From: Acetobacteraceae bacterium
Lineage (GTDB): Bacteria > Pseudomonadota > Alphaproteobacteria > Acetobacterales > Acetobacteraceae
DNA length: 5,297 bases
Direction: 5' to 3'
NCBI GenBank assembly: GCA_947478535.1
Contig: CANJXD010000419.1
Location: forward strand, 1-5,297
The position numbers and the translations under genes were made by a program. This document shows positions 1 to 5,297 of the stretch, in pieces; positions within the stretch are counted from its first letter, which is position 1; every line of letters begins with the position of its first letter. The notes beneath the pieces are model-generated. The model did not search any database, was not told where the DNA came from, and was given only the letters and a program-made list of their open reading frames with translations.

Positions 1-75
1 CTCCGCATCGGTCAGGTCGCTTGGGTAGCGCAGCTTGCTACGCTCGTAGAAAGGGCGGTTCTCGGCAGTCCACAT
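1..75 (-). CDS. IS5-family transposase, N-terminal fragment (runs off window)
   Basis: The minus strand reads from an ATG at 75-73 through 25 uninterrupted codons to the window edge. The product begins MWTAENRPFYERSKLRYPSD and continues LTDAE. This is the characteristic N-terminus of IS5-family (IS427/IS1031-like) DDE transposases, in which a W-T-x-E-N-R start is followed by a Y-P-S-D-L-T-D block that opens the N-terminal domain. The catalytic DDE residues lie outside the window, so intactness cannot be judged. A weak purine-rich stretch (CAGGG on the minus strand, around 82-86) precedes the ATG. The gene points away from the binding-protein operon, so the operon lies just outside the upstream end of the element. 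Identification is by recognition of the N-terminal motif only. Confidence 0.85.
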   Translation of the reverse strand, partial: MWTAENRPFYERSKLRYPSDLTDAE

Positions 76-134
76 CGTCAGACCCTGCGAATCGGCTGGG
101 ACCACAGCGAATCACAAGAGACTCAAGGGATTCA
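1..134 (-). mobile_element. Partial IS5-family insertion sequence, transposase-proximal end
   Basis: The transposase start lies at 75. In this family the terminal inverted repeat usually sits some 50-60 bp upstream of the start codon, which puts the outer end of the element near 124-134. That stretch includes gagactc (118-124) and gattca (129-134), and GAATC (109-113) is inverted relative to GATTC (129-133). The other terminus is outside the window, so neither the inverted repeat pair nor the target duplication can be confirmed. GC content of 76-200 is about 54 % by my count, clearly below the neighbouring genes. The outer boundary is an estimate. Confidence 0.6.
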
Positions 135-239
135 ACATCTTCGGAGACAGACACTTACAGTCGCAGGGATACGAGACAATCTCGCTCCATCCTCCCTCGT
201 CTCGGTACGCCGCTGAAGATCAACGCCGGAATCAAACGC
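135..239. other. Leader between IS end and first binding-protein gene
   Basis: This stretch separates the estimated IS end from the first plausible start codon of the operon. It contains a small hairpin, CGAGA-caa-TCTCG (172-184), and a second partner for cgagac at gtctcg (about 199-204). I see no convincing -35/-10 pair. The plus-strand reading frame of the downstream gene is open through the whole stretch, and from about 201 its codons already favour G/C at the third position. The original start codon or 5' end of the gene may therefore have been altered by the insertion. The operon promoter is not identified and could lie in the IS or in this leader. Confidence 0.4.
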
Positions 240-1079
240 TTGCGCCTCGACATCGCCAAGCCCGCGCCGGACGTGCCCGCCATCCGCCGCCGGCACGTCG
301 TGGCCGGTTTGATCGCGTCGCAGAGTCTCGTGCACTCGGCGCGCGCCGCGGATACCTCCCTCACCCGCGTGCTCGAACGCGGCCGGCTGCGGGTCAGCAT
401 CGGGCAGGGCCTGTCCTTGCCAACCGCGCCGCCCGGTGCGCGCAACTCCCCCCTGCAGGACCGCTTCGGCGTCCAAGTCGCCGAGATGATCGCCAAGGAT
501 CTCGGGGTGCGGCTCGAACTTCTTGTCCTGGCGGATCCGACCATGCCGGGCGTGGCCGTGACGTCCGGCGATGCGGATGTGCAGGTGCCGGCCATGGTGT
601 CCGCCCTTTCGGCTCGTCGCTTCCTGCTGAGCACCCCCTTCGGTGCGCTCGACGGCGTGGTGGTTGCCCCGGCGCGGCCGCGTTTGCGGGACGGTTCGGC
701 ACTGGATGGGGCGCGCCTCGGCATGCTGGTCCAATACCGTGATGCCTTCGCCGATGATTGGCCGGCACCCGCCGGCGCGGTGGTGACGCCGCTGCAATCC
801 TTCCATGATGCGGAGGTGGCGCTGCTGACCGGCGCGGTGGATGCGGCGCTCCTGCCGGCGATCCACGTTCGCACCATCATCCAGCGCAATCCTGGCGCCG
901 GCCTCGCGGCACACTTCTCGCTGGGGAACTACACCTACGCCGCCGGTGTGCAGTTTGGGGCGCAGGACCTGCTGCTGGCGGTGAATGCATCCATTTCTGA
1001 TGCACAACATGATGGCCGGCTGGCCACGATGTTCCGCGACGCGACCGGCTTTCCTCCGCAGCCACTGGCACCGCTGTGA
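240..1079 (+). CDS. Periplasmic solute-binding protein, family 3 (SBP_bac_3-like)
   Basis: A 279-residue exported binding protein if it starts at TTG 240. GTG at 273 is an alternative giving 268 residues. I chose 240 because the codons after it are uniformly G/C at the third position and a GGA lies 9 nt upstream, but neither start has a good ribosome binding site. An arginine run (residues 16-18) precedes a hydrophobic stretch, with likely cleavage after A-R-A (about residue 36), so the signal is Tat-like or Sec. The mature part opens with the family-typical VLERGRLRVSIG and continues VQVAEMIAKDLGVRLELLVL (lobe 1). It ends with an FGAQDLLLAVN element matching the other two family-3 proteins here. 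Family members bind amino acids or other small polar ligands for ABC importers. The position of the HisJ amino-group-binding Asp is Pro206 in GAVDAALLP. The ligand is unknown. The stop overlaps the next start (TGATG). Family fairly sure, function not. Confidence 0.75.
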   Translation: MRLDIAKPAPDVPAIRRRHVVAGLIASQSLVHSARAADTSLTRVLERGRLRVSIGQGLSLPTAPPGARNSPLQDRFGVQVAEMIAKDLGVRLELLVLADPTMPGVAVTSGDADVQVPAMVSALSARRFLLSTPFGALDGVVVAPARPRLRDGSALDGARLGMLVQYRDAFADDWPAPAGAVVTPLQSFHDAEVALLTGAVDAALLPAIHVRTIIQRNPGAGLAAHFSLGNYTYAAGVQFGAQDLLLAVNASISDAQHDGRLATMFRDATGFPPQPLAPL

Positions 1080-2476
1080 TGGATCGGCCGGCACGCGCGC
1101 CCCTCCACACCCCGACGGCCGGCGCGGTGCCGCGCCGCGCCATCCTGCAATGCGCCGCGAGGGCAGCGGGCGTCGCAGGCGCGATGGCGGCCACGGGCTC
1201 CCTGCAGCCGCCTGCGGCGATGGCGCAAGGCACGCGTCCGACCCATCTGTTCACCTGGACCGCGCCGCAACCCGTGATGGAGGGCTTCGGCCGTGAGATC
1301 AGCGCCTTCTCCCGGGAAGCAGGGCGCCGCGTGCAGCACCGCCATGTGCCCTGGCCTTCCTATCAGGATGTCGTGAAGGGCCAGTTGATCGGCGGCGCGT
1401 CGGAAGTCGATGTCTGCCTTCTCTCGGATTCCTGGCTGCCGGAATTCGCCGAGAAAGGCTGGGTCGGCCCGATCGACGCGGAGCCGGACCTCGCCCGACT
1501 GATACCGGACATCCGCCCGCATTGCCGCAGCGGCATCACCTTTCGCGGCCGGCAATACGGGCTGCCCTACTACACGGACGTGATCGCCTTTATCTATAAC
1601 CGGGACCTGCTGCGCCGCGCCGGGATCGAGGAGCCGCCGACCAGTTGGGATGAGGTGGTCGCACAATCGCTCCGCATCCAGCGCCTGGGGCTCGCCCGCG
1701 TCCCCCTGGCCCTTCCCCTCGATGATGACCCCTGGCTGATCGAGATCATCACCGCGCTCGCCTATGCCTTTGGCGGCCGCTTCGTGCGGGAGGATGGCAG
1801 CGCGGCGATGGCAGATGCCGAGGCCGGCGTGCTGTCGATGCTCGATTTTCTGCGTGATGCCATGCGAGGCCATCGTATCCTGTCCGCCTTCGCGCATGAG
1901 ACGGCGGAACCGGATGTCACGGAGGCGATGGCGGAAGGCGAACACGTCTTCGCGCTGCTGCCGGGCTATCGCCTCCGCACACTGAATGACCCCCGGCAGT
2001 CCAGAACCGCCGGGGATCTCCGCGTGGCGTTGATGCCGCGGGGCGGGGCGCGCGGCGCCCATGCCACCGTAGGCTGGGTGCGCTTTTTCGCCGCGACCCG
2101 GTCAGCCCTGTCCGATCCGCAGCGGCGCGACGGCGCGCTTCGCCTGATGGCAGCCCTTGGCGGGCCGAATGTCGCGGGGGAATACGCGTTTCAAAGGCGG
2201 CTGCTGATCGATGCGGGGCTGCCCTCCTGCGCCCTGCCGCTGGACCAGGACCCGGCCGTGACGGCGGAAATACATCGCTGGACCTCCAGCCCCATGGTGC
2301 TGCACCAACAGGCGGCCCTGGCGCGGCCGAAGGACCTGATCTGCCCGTGGCTTTCCGCCTGGCAGCGGGATGGCATGGCCGCGTTGCGCCGCGCCCTGGC
2401 AGGCGATGAGGACGCTGGTACCGCGATGCGCGATGCCGCTTCCCGCTGGAACCGGATGCGGGATGCGCATGGCTGA
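1079..2476 (+). CDS. ABC-type sugar-like solute-binding protein, family 1 (SBP_bac_1)
   Basis: A 465-residue extracellular binding protein of the MalE/UgpB-like family 1, which carry sugars, glycerol-3-phosphate and similar solutes to ABC importers. Start is ATG 1079, whose A is the last base of the preceding stop; GTG 1076 would add one residue. No Shine-Dalgarno is seen, which suggests translational coupling. The N-terminus carries R19-R20 and an alanine-rich hydrophobic stretch with probable cleavage after A-M-A (residue 49), Tat-like. Family hallmarks are VDVCLLSDSW followed by LPEFAEKGWVGPID (about 110-133), and YGLPYYTDVIAFIYNRDLLR (160-179) followed by RAGIEEPPTSWDEVV. These match the conserved yGlP, YN-x-DL, kAG and P-x-TWdE pattern. 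The length is normal or slightly long for the family. It differs in family and size from its neighbours, so it is not one of the tandem copies. No permease or ATPase gene adjoins it. The ligand cannot be read from the sequence. Confidence 0.85.
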   Translation: MDRPARAPLHTPTAGAVPRRAILQCAARAAGVAGAMAATGSLQPPAAMAQGTRPTHLFTWTAPQPVMEGFGREISAFSREAGRRVQHRHVPWPSYQDVVKGQLIGGASEVDVCLLSDSWLPEFAEKGWVGPIDAEPDLARLIPDIRPHCRSGITFRGRQYGLPYYTDVIAFIYNRDLLRRAGIEEPPTSWDEVVAQSLRIQRLGLARVPLALPLDDDPWLIEIITALAYAFGGRFVREDGSAAMADAEAGVLSMLDFLRDAMRGHRILSAFAHETAEPDVTEAMAEGEHVFALLPGYRLRTLNDPRQSRTAGDLRVALMPRGGARGAHATVGWVRFFAATRSALSDPQRRDGALRLMAALGGPNVAGEYAFQRRLLIDAGLPSCALPLDQDPAVTAEIHRWTSSPMVLHQQAALARPKDLICPWLSAWQRDGMAALRRALAGDEDAGTAMRDAASRWNRMRDAHG

Positions 2477-3284
2477 ACCCGCCCCCCGCCGCGCACTGCT
2501 GCGCGCCCTGGGTCCGGCGGCCTGCGGCGCCATGGCAGGATTGGCGCCGGCCGGGCGCCTGTCCGCGCAGCGGAGCCCACTGGCGCAGATCCTTCAGCTC
2601 GACCGGCTGCGCGTCGGGATCGATATCGACGGCACGCAGACAGCCTTCGAGGTGACGCCCGGACAACCCGATGGCATGGCGGTGCGGATCGCGGATCACC
2701 TGGCGATTGGCCTCGGCCTGCCGCTCGACCTTGTGCCGACCACCAGCCGGGACGGCGTGGATGAACTGCGCGCGGGCCGCTTCGATATTCTGATCAACCC
2801 GCCGCCGCTCATGATCGAATTGGCGCGGGAAGTTCTGTTCGCGGATGCCTATGTGCATCTCGAACTCGATATCGTGGCGGCGGATACGGTGGTGGTGAAC
2901 AGCGCCGCCGCACTGGCGGACAAGCGGATCGGCGTGCTCGCCGGCTGGCCGCTGACCTTCCTGCGGGGGCGCCTGCCGATGCAGACCCTCAGCCTGGTGT
3001 CGCTGATGGACAGGGCCGCCCTGCTGGTGGCGTTGGAAAGCAACCAGGTGGATGGCGTGGTGGTGAATTCCGCCATGGCATCCAGCCTGATCCAGGCACT
3101 TCCAACACTGGAACTGAAGGTTTCGGTCGGCGAATGCTGGATCGCGCCGGCGCTGCGCTTCGGGGACCACGACCTGCTGCGCGCGGTGAACACCATCCTG
3201 TATCTGCTGCGCGGCCAGGGCGTGATCCAGGCGATGCATCGTGACTTCTATGGCCGCCCCCTGCCCCGGCTCCCCTTTTTCTGA
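2469..3284 (+). CDS. Periplasmic solute-binding protein, family 3, divergent
   Basis: A 271-residue protein from ATG 2469, which overlaps the preceding gene by 8 bp; ATG 2463 (overlap 14 bp) is equally usable. A longer reading frame from 2370 is rejected because it would lie inside the preceding gene and put 33 extra residues before the signal peptide. PRRALLR (R7-R8) is a good Tat-like motif, with likely cleavage near L-S-A (residue 33). The mature protein starts ILQLDRLRVGIDIDG, then shows MAVRIADHLAIGLGLPLDLV and, near the end, RFGDHDLLRAVNTILYLL. Ungapped alignment of its FDILIN...REVLFADAY block to the HisJ DAIMSS...QEIAFTD block puts Leu118 where HisJ has the ligand-binding Arg77, and Asn200 where HisJ has Asp161. 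The binding site is therefore unlikely to suit a free amino acid. It may bind a different ligand or act as a non-transport periplasmic partner. The stop overlaps the next ATG (TGATG). Confidence 0.75.
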   Translation: MAEPAPRRALLRALGPAACGAMAGLAPAGRLSAQRSPLAQILQLDRLRVGIDIDGTQTAFEVTPGQPDGMAVRIADHLAIGLGLPLDLVPTTSRDGVDELRAGRFDILINPPPLMIELAREVLFADAYVHLELDIVAADTVVVNSAAALADKRIGVLAGWPLTFLRGRLPMQTLSLVSLMDRAALLVALESNQVDGVVVNSAMASSLIQALPTLELKVSVGECWIAPALRFGDHDLLRAVNTILYLLRGQGVIQAMHRDFYGRPLPRLPFF

Positions 3285-4147
3285 TGCCGGACAACGCCAT
3301 GGCGGATGATCCGCCGCCCTCCGCCACGTCGCGTCTCGGCCGCCGCGCCGCGTTTGGCCTGATCTCCGCCCTGGCGCTGCCGGCCACCACCGCCCATGCG
3401 GCCGTTGATCCCAATGGGGCACCCGCGGGTACGCTGCTCCGGGTGCTCCGGACTGGCGTGCTCCGCGTCGGCGTCTGGCTCGATGTTCCCCCCTGGGGGA
3501 GCTATGGCGATGACGGGTCCCCCGATGGGGCGGAAGTCGCACTCGCGAAAGTCCTGGCGCGGGATCTCGGCGTGCGGCTTCGACTGGTGCGCCTTGCCGC
3601 GCACAATCGAATCGAGGCGCTGGAAGAGGATCGGGTGGATGTACTGCTCGCCCTGGTCCCGGCCGTGCCCGCGACACGGCGGCGGGTGGCGCTGGCCTCG
3701 GCGCATGGGGAATTGGTGGTGACCATCGCGGCGCCGCGCGGCCATCGCTTCCGCACGCTGGATGACCTCGCGGGCAAGAGGATTGCGCTGCCGGAGCATA
3801 CCTATGCGGCGGATGCGGTACGGGGCAGGCTGCCCCCGGATACGACGGCCCTGTTCCTGCCGGACACGCTGTCCTGCGCCGATGCCGCCGCGCATGGCCG
3901 CGCCGATGCCGCGGCGCTGTACAGTTGGATGGTGCGGGACCTGACCGTGACGCGGCCGGACCTCGAACTCGAACTGGCCTTTCCAGTCTCCCACACCCAT
4001 CACGCCATGGCTGTGAGTCTGGGGGAGCATGACCTGCTCCGCTTCCTCAACACCTTTTTGTATCTCCGGCAGGCGGACGGGACGATCGCCGATATCCAGG
4101 AACGCTATCTGCGCTCCGTATCGCCGCCTTTGCCCGCCTATCGCTGA
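3284..4147 (+). CDS. Periplasmic solute-binding protein, family 3 (amino-acid-ABC-like)
   Basis: A 287-residue protein starting at ATG 3284, one base over the upstream stop. No Shine-Dalgarno is visible, so coupling is likely; ATG 3299 would remove five residues. The signal has G-R-R (R20-R21) followed by AAFGLISALALP, and cleavage likely follows A-H-A (residue 39). It is the most canonical of the three family-3 proteins: VLRTGVLRVGVWLDVPPWGS is followed by DGAEVALAKVLARDLGVRLRLV, then NRIEALEEDRVDVLLALVPA with TRRR (131-134), LDDLAGKRIALP, GRADAAALYSW, and LGEHDLLRFLNTFLYL ahead of DGTIADIQERYL. The arginine cluster may still supply the carboxylate-binding Arg. However, the HisJ Asp161 position is Tyr213, so the usual alpha-amino contact is missing. 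It is the last gene of the array, followed by a convergent gene. Family is confident; the ligand is unknown. Confidence 0.85.
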   Translation: MPDNAMADDPPPSATSRLGRRAAFGLISALALPATTAHAAVDPNGAPAGTLLRVLRTGVLRVGVWLDVPPWGSYGDDGSPDGAEVALAKVLARDLGVRLRLVRLAAHNRIEALEEDRVDVLLALVPAVPATRRRVALASAHGELVVTIAAPRGHRFRTLDDLAGKRIALPEHTYAADAVRGRLPPDTTALFLPDTLSCADAAAHGRADAAALYSWMVRDLTVTRPDLELELAFPVSHTHHAMAVSLGEHDLLRFLNTFLYLRQADGTIADIQERYLRSVSPPLPAYR

Positions 4148-4149
4148 GA

Positions 4150-4184
4150 CCGGCCCAAAGCCGGGACGGTGTCGCGGGACGGTG
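4150..4184. terminator. Possible transcription end between convergent genes
   Basis: The 49-bp gap between the two convergent stop codons holds a short hairpin, CCGGC (4150-4154), loop CCAAA, GCCGG (4160-4164), with no T-tract on either strand. Immediately after it a 9-base direct repeat gggacggtg occurs at 4163-4171 and 4176-4184, a 13-bp period. The position suits a shared terminator, but the stem is short and there is no U-run, so intrinsic termination is not shown. Confidence 0.25.
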
Positions 4185-4196
4185 GCGTGCGCGGCC

Positions 4197-4901
4197 TCAG
4201 CGCGGAACGCGCTGCTGCAATCGGCGGCGGACGGACGCGAAGGCGCCTTCCAGATCGGCATTGGCGATGATCACGCCGATGCCGGTCGCGCGCGCATTCG
4301 AATCCGCAAGGCCGAAGGTCGGCCGGTCCGGCGGTTCCTGCGTGGCGATAACCTCGGTGGACGGGCCATCGGACAGATCCTCCCGCCACCGCTGGCGCCA
4401 GACGATGACGGAGCCGCCACGCACCTGTTCCGGCCACATTTCCGTCTGCAAGGCCGGGCCCATGGCGATTGCGGCCTGTTCGAACACCTGCGTCACGGTC
4501 ACCGAGGTTTCGACACGCTGGAACGCCTCGATCCGGGTCACGCGATAGCCGCGCTGCGGGTCGTTCAGCAGGAAGACGCGGATGGACGGGCAGACCAACT
4601 GCGCACCGCGCGGCATGCAGTCGTCATCGTCCGGCACCGCCAGGATCAGGCGGCTGAGCCCATCGGGCGGCAGGTCCCGCTGCTGGTCGATCGTCAGCCC
4701 GCCCTCGACCAATGTGTCCACGACTTCCGCCGAGGACATGTCGAGCTCAAGGCGGCGTGCGATGGCCAGCACGTTCAACATCGCCATGGCGTCCCCGGCA
4801 TTGGGAGCAACCACGGGCGGAGCGGGCGGGTCTGCCGCCAGGACAGGGGACCCCGCCAGCACGGAAAATGCCAGGGCAGCAGCAGTGAGGATGTGTCGCA
4901 T
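4197..4901 (-). CDS. Secreted protein of unknown function
   Basis: A 234-residue protein that I do not recognise. The start at ATG 4901 is well supported: a strong Shine-Dalgarno, AGGAGGG (4913-4907 on the minus strand), lies 5 nt before it. Residues 1-22 form a clean Sec signal peptide (MRHILTAAALAFSVLAGSPV, then LA) with cleavage at V-L-A/A-D, without the twin arginines of its neighbours. A short Pro/Ala-rich linker follows (24-35), then a helical-looking segment (36-67). The mature region has only two cysteines, C95 and C104, nine residues apart and flanking a turn, which could form a disulfide. Next comes a beta-looking stretch (about 105-140: SIRVFLLN, YRVTRIEAFQRVE, VTVTQVF). No lipobox and no further membrane segment are seen. 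It is convergent with the binding-protein array and divergent from the GH8 gene, so it may share a control region with the latter. The gene is credible from its signal, ribosome site and codon bias; the role is open. Confidence 0.75.
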   Translation of the reverse strand: MRHILTAAALAFSVLAGSPVLAADPPAPPVVAPNAGDAMAMLNVLAIARRLELDMSSAEVVDTLVEGGLTIDQQRDLPPDGLSRLILAVPDDDDCMPRGAQLVCPSIRVFLLNDPQRGYRVTRIEAFQRVETSVTVTQVFEQAAIAMGPALQTEMWPEQVRGGSVIVWRQRWREDLSDGPSTEVIATQEPPDRPTFGLADSNARATGIGVIIANADLEGAFASVRRRLQQRVPR

Positions 4902-4906
4902 TCTGT

Positions 4907-4913
4907 CCCTCCT
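4907..4913 (-). promoter_or_regulatory. Strong Shine-Dalgarno site for the secreted-protein gene
   Basis: The minus strand reads AGGAGGG here, 5 nt ahead of the ATG at 4901. It is the only near-consensus ribosome binding site in the window and fixes the start of the minus-strand gene. The array genes and the GH8 gene lack one of this quality. Confidence 0.8.
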
Positions 4914-4927
4914 ACCGGCGGACTAGA

Positions 4928-4958
4928 TGCTTATAGCACAGTAGCGTGCTAAAGTTCA
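4928..4958. promoter_or_regulatory. Candidate operator/promoter in the divergent intergenic region
   Basis: Bases 4921-4970 are only about 42 % GC by my count, low for this window. They contain a perfect inverted repeat TAGCAC (4934-4939), spacer agtagc, GTGCTA (4946-4951). The minus strand shows TATAAG (4935-4930), a plausible -10 about 29 nt from the ATG at 4901, but only a poor -35 (TGAACT, 4958-4953). The left half-site overlaps this -10, so a bound dimer could repress the minus-strand gene. A plus-strand promoter for the GH8 gene must also lie here or upstream, but I cannot point to one. The regulator is unknown. Confidence 0.35.
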
Positions 4959-5002
4959 TACACTTGATCGGTAGAGAGGCCCGCGGGCCGGTATCGGGTG
5001 CC

Positions 5003-5297
5003 ATGTCCCAGGCGGATGGCCCAGCGCGAGGGGCAATCAGACAGCGTTACTTCGCAGCCACCGCGACCGGCCGGCGCAGCCTTTTGCGCGACTCCACGGC
5101 GCTCGCCGTCACGGCGGCCGGCTTGATGGGCCGGCCGGCCCTTGGCCAGGCTTTCACCTCGCCGCAGGAGGATTGGGCCGAGTTCCGGCGCCGCTTCCTG
5201 CACACGGATGGCCGCATCATCGATACCGGCAATCGCAATGTCTCCCACTCCGAGGGCCAGGGCTACGGGCTGCTGGGGGCGGTGCGGGCGGATGACC
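5003..5297 (+). CDS. Glycoside hydrolase family 8 (endoglucanase/BcsZ-like), N-terminal part
   Basis: An open frame of 98 complete codons from ATG 5003 runs off the window. The start is not marked by a good ribosome site; TTG 4964 is an in-frame alternative. Residues 23-29 (GRRSLLR) form a strong Tat motif, followed by a hydrophobic stretch and a probable cleavage after L-G-Q-A (about residue 50). The mature part reads W58 A E F61 R R R F L, then [10 protein letters not shown] (68-77) and [11 protein letters not shown] (79-89). This is the GH8 signature, with Glu84 as the expected general acid. GH8 enzymes cleave beta-1,4-glucans such as cellulose, chitosan or xylan. In cellulose-producing proteobacteria the member is BcsZ/CelC, but no cellulose synthase gene is visible here, so no symbol is given. 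The remaining catalytic residues lie beyond the window. Family assignment is confident; the substrate is not. Confidence 0.85.
   Translation, partial: MSQADGPARGAIRQRYFAATATGRRSLLRDSTALAVTAAGLMGRPALGQAFTSPQEDWAEFRRRFLHTDGRIIDTGNRNVSHSEGQGYGLLGAVRADD

Noticed and set aside
172..184. Hairpin CGAGA-caa-TCTCG as a terminator or regulatory stem
   Set aside because: Only five base pairs and no T-tract; likely chance in the leader.
21..239. N-terminal extension of the first receptor gene from TTG 21
   Set aside because: The first codons are antisense to the transposase start and the following ones come from IS-end sequence. The translated segment is Ser/Arg/Thr-rich and would bury the signal peptide.
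935..2062. Minus-strand open frame of 375 codons
   Set aside because: Antisense to the first and second receptor genes; no recognisable motif and a composition typical of a GC-rich shadow frame.
1917..3677. Long minus-strand open frame of 586 codons opposite the receptor genes
   Set aside because: Its product is an Arg/Pro/Gly/His-rich composition with no domain, typical of antisense frames in GC-rich DNA, and it lies opposite well-supported family-1 and family-3 genes.
3248..4261. Minus-strand open frame of 337 codons
   Set aside because: Antisense to the last receptor gene and overlapping the supported minus-strand gene in another frame; low-complexity Arg/Gly-rich product.
4029..4952. 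Plus-strand open frame of 307 codons across the convergent junction
   Set aside because: It runs through the end of the last receptor gene and antisense to the secreted-protein gene, which has a signal peptide and a strong ribosome site. The plus frame has neither.
1..5297. CRISPR array, tRNA or rRNA genes, riboswitch
   Set aside because: No regularly spaced repeats, no cloverleaf with a CCA-type end and no rRNA-like conserved segments were seen; nearly all of the window is accounted for by protein genes.

Overview
The window is GC-rich, with strong G/C preference at third codon positions, and is dense with genes for exported proteins. The codon usage, the many twin-arginine (Tat)-like signal peptides and the IS5-type transposase fit an alphaproteobacterium, most likely an Acetobacteraceae/Roseomonas-like Rhodospirillales member. 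That placement is inference from style, not from a marker gene.

Layout: (1) Bases 1-75, minus strand, encode the first 25 residues of an IS5-family transposase. The outer end of the element probably lies near 124-134, and bases up to about 239 have lower GC. (2) From 240 to 4147, plus strand, four periplasmic solute-binding protein genes lie head to tail with no spacers: family 3 (240-1079), family 1 (1079-2476), family 3 (2469-3284) and family 3 (3284-4147). Two junctions are TGATG stop/start overlaps and the third is a longer overlap, so this looks like one translationally coupled operon. No permease or ATPase gene is visible. (3) A 49-bp convergent gap separates the array from a minus-strand gene (4197-4901) for an unrecognised secreted protein with a Sec signal and a strong ribosome binding site. 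(4) A divergent intergenic region (4902-5002) has an AT-rich core with a perfect 6-bp inverted repeat. (5) From 5003 a plus-strand gene runs off the window. It encodes the N-terminus of a glycoside hydrolase family 8 enzyme (endoglucanase/BcsZ type) with a Tat-like signal and the catalytic-acid motif SHSEGQGYG.

The most notable point is the array itself. Three family-3 binding proteins look like diverged tandem paralogues and flank a sugar-type family-1 binding protein. By hand alignment to HisJ, all three have lost the aspartate that holds the ligand alpha-amino group (it is Pro, Asn and Tyr in the three), so ordinary amino-acid binding is doubtful. Whether they serve a transporter encoded elsewhere, a sensor or another periplasmic enzyme cannot be told from this window. 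The closeness of a GH8 polysaccharide hydrolase makes a carbohydrate link possible but unproven.
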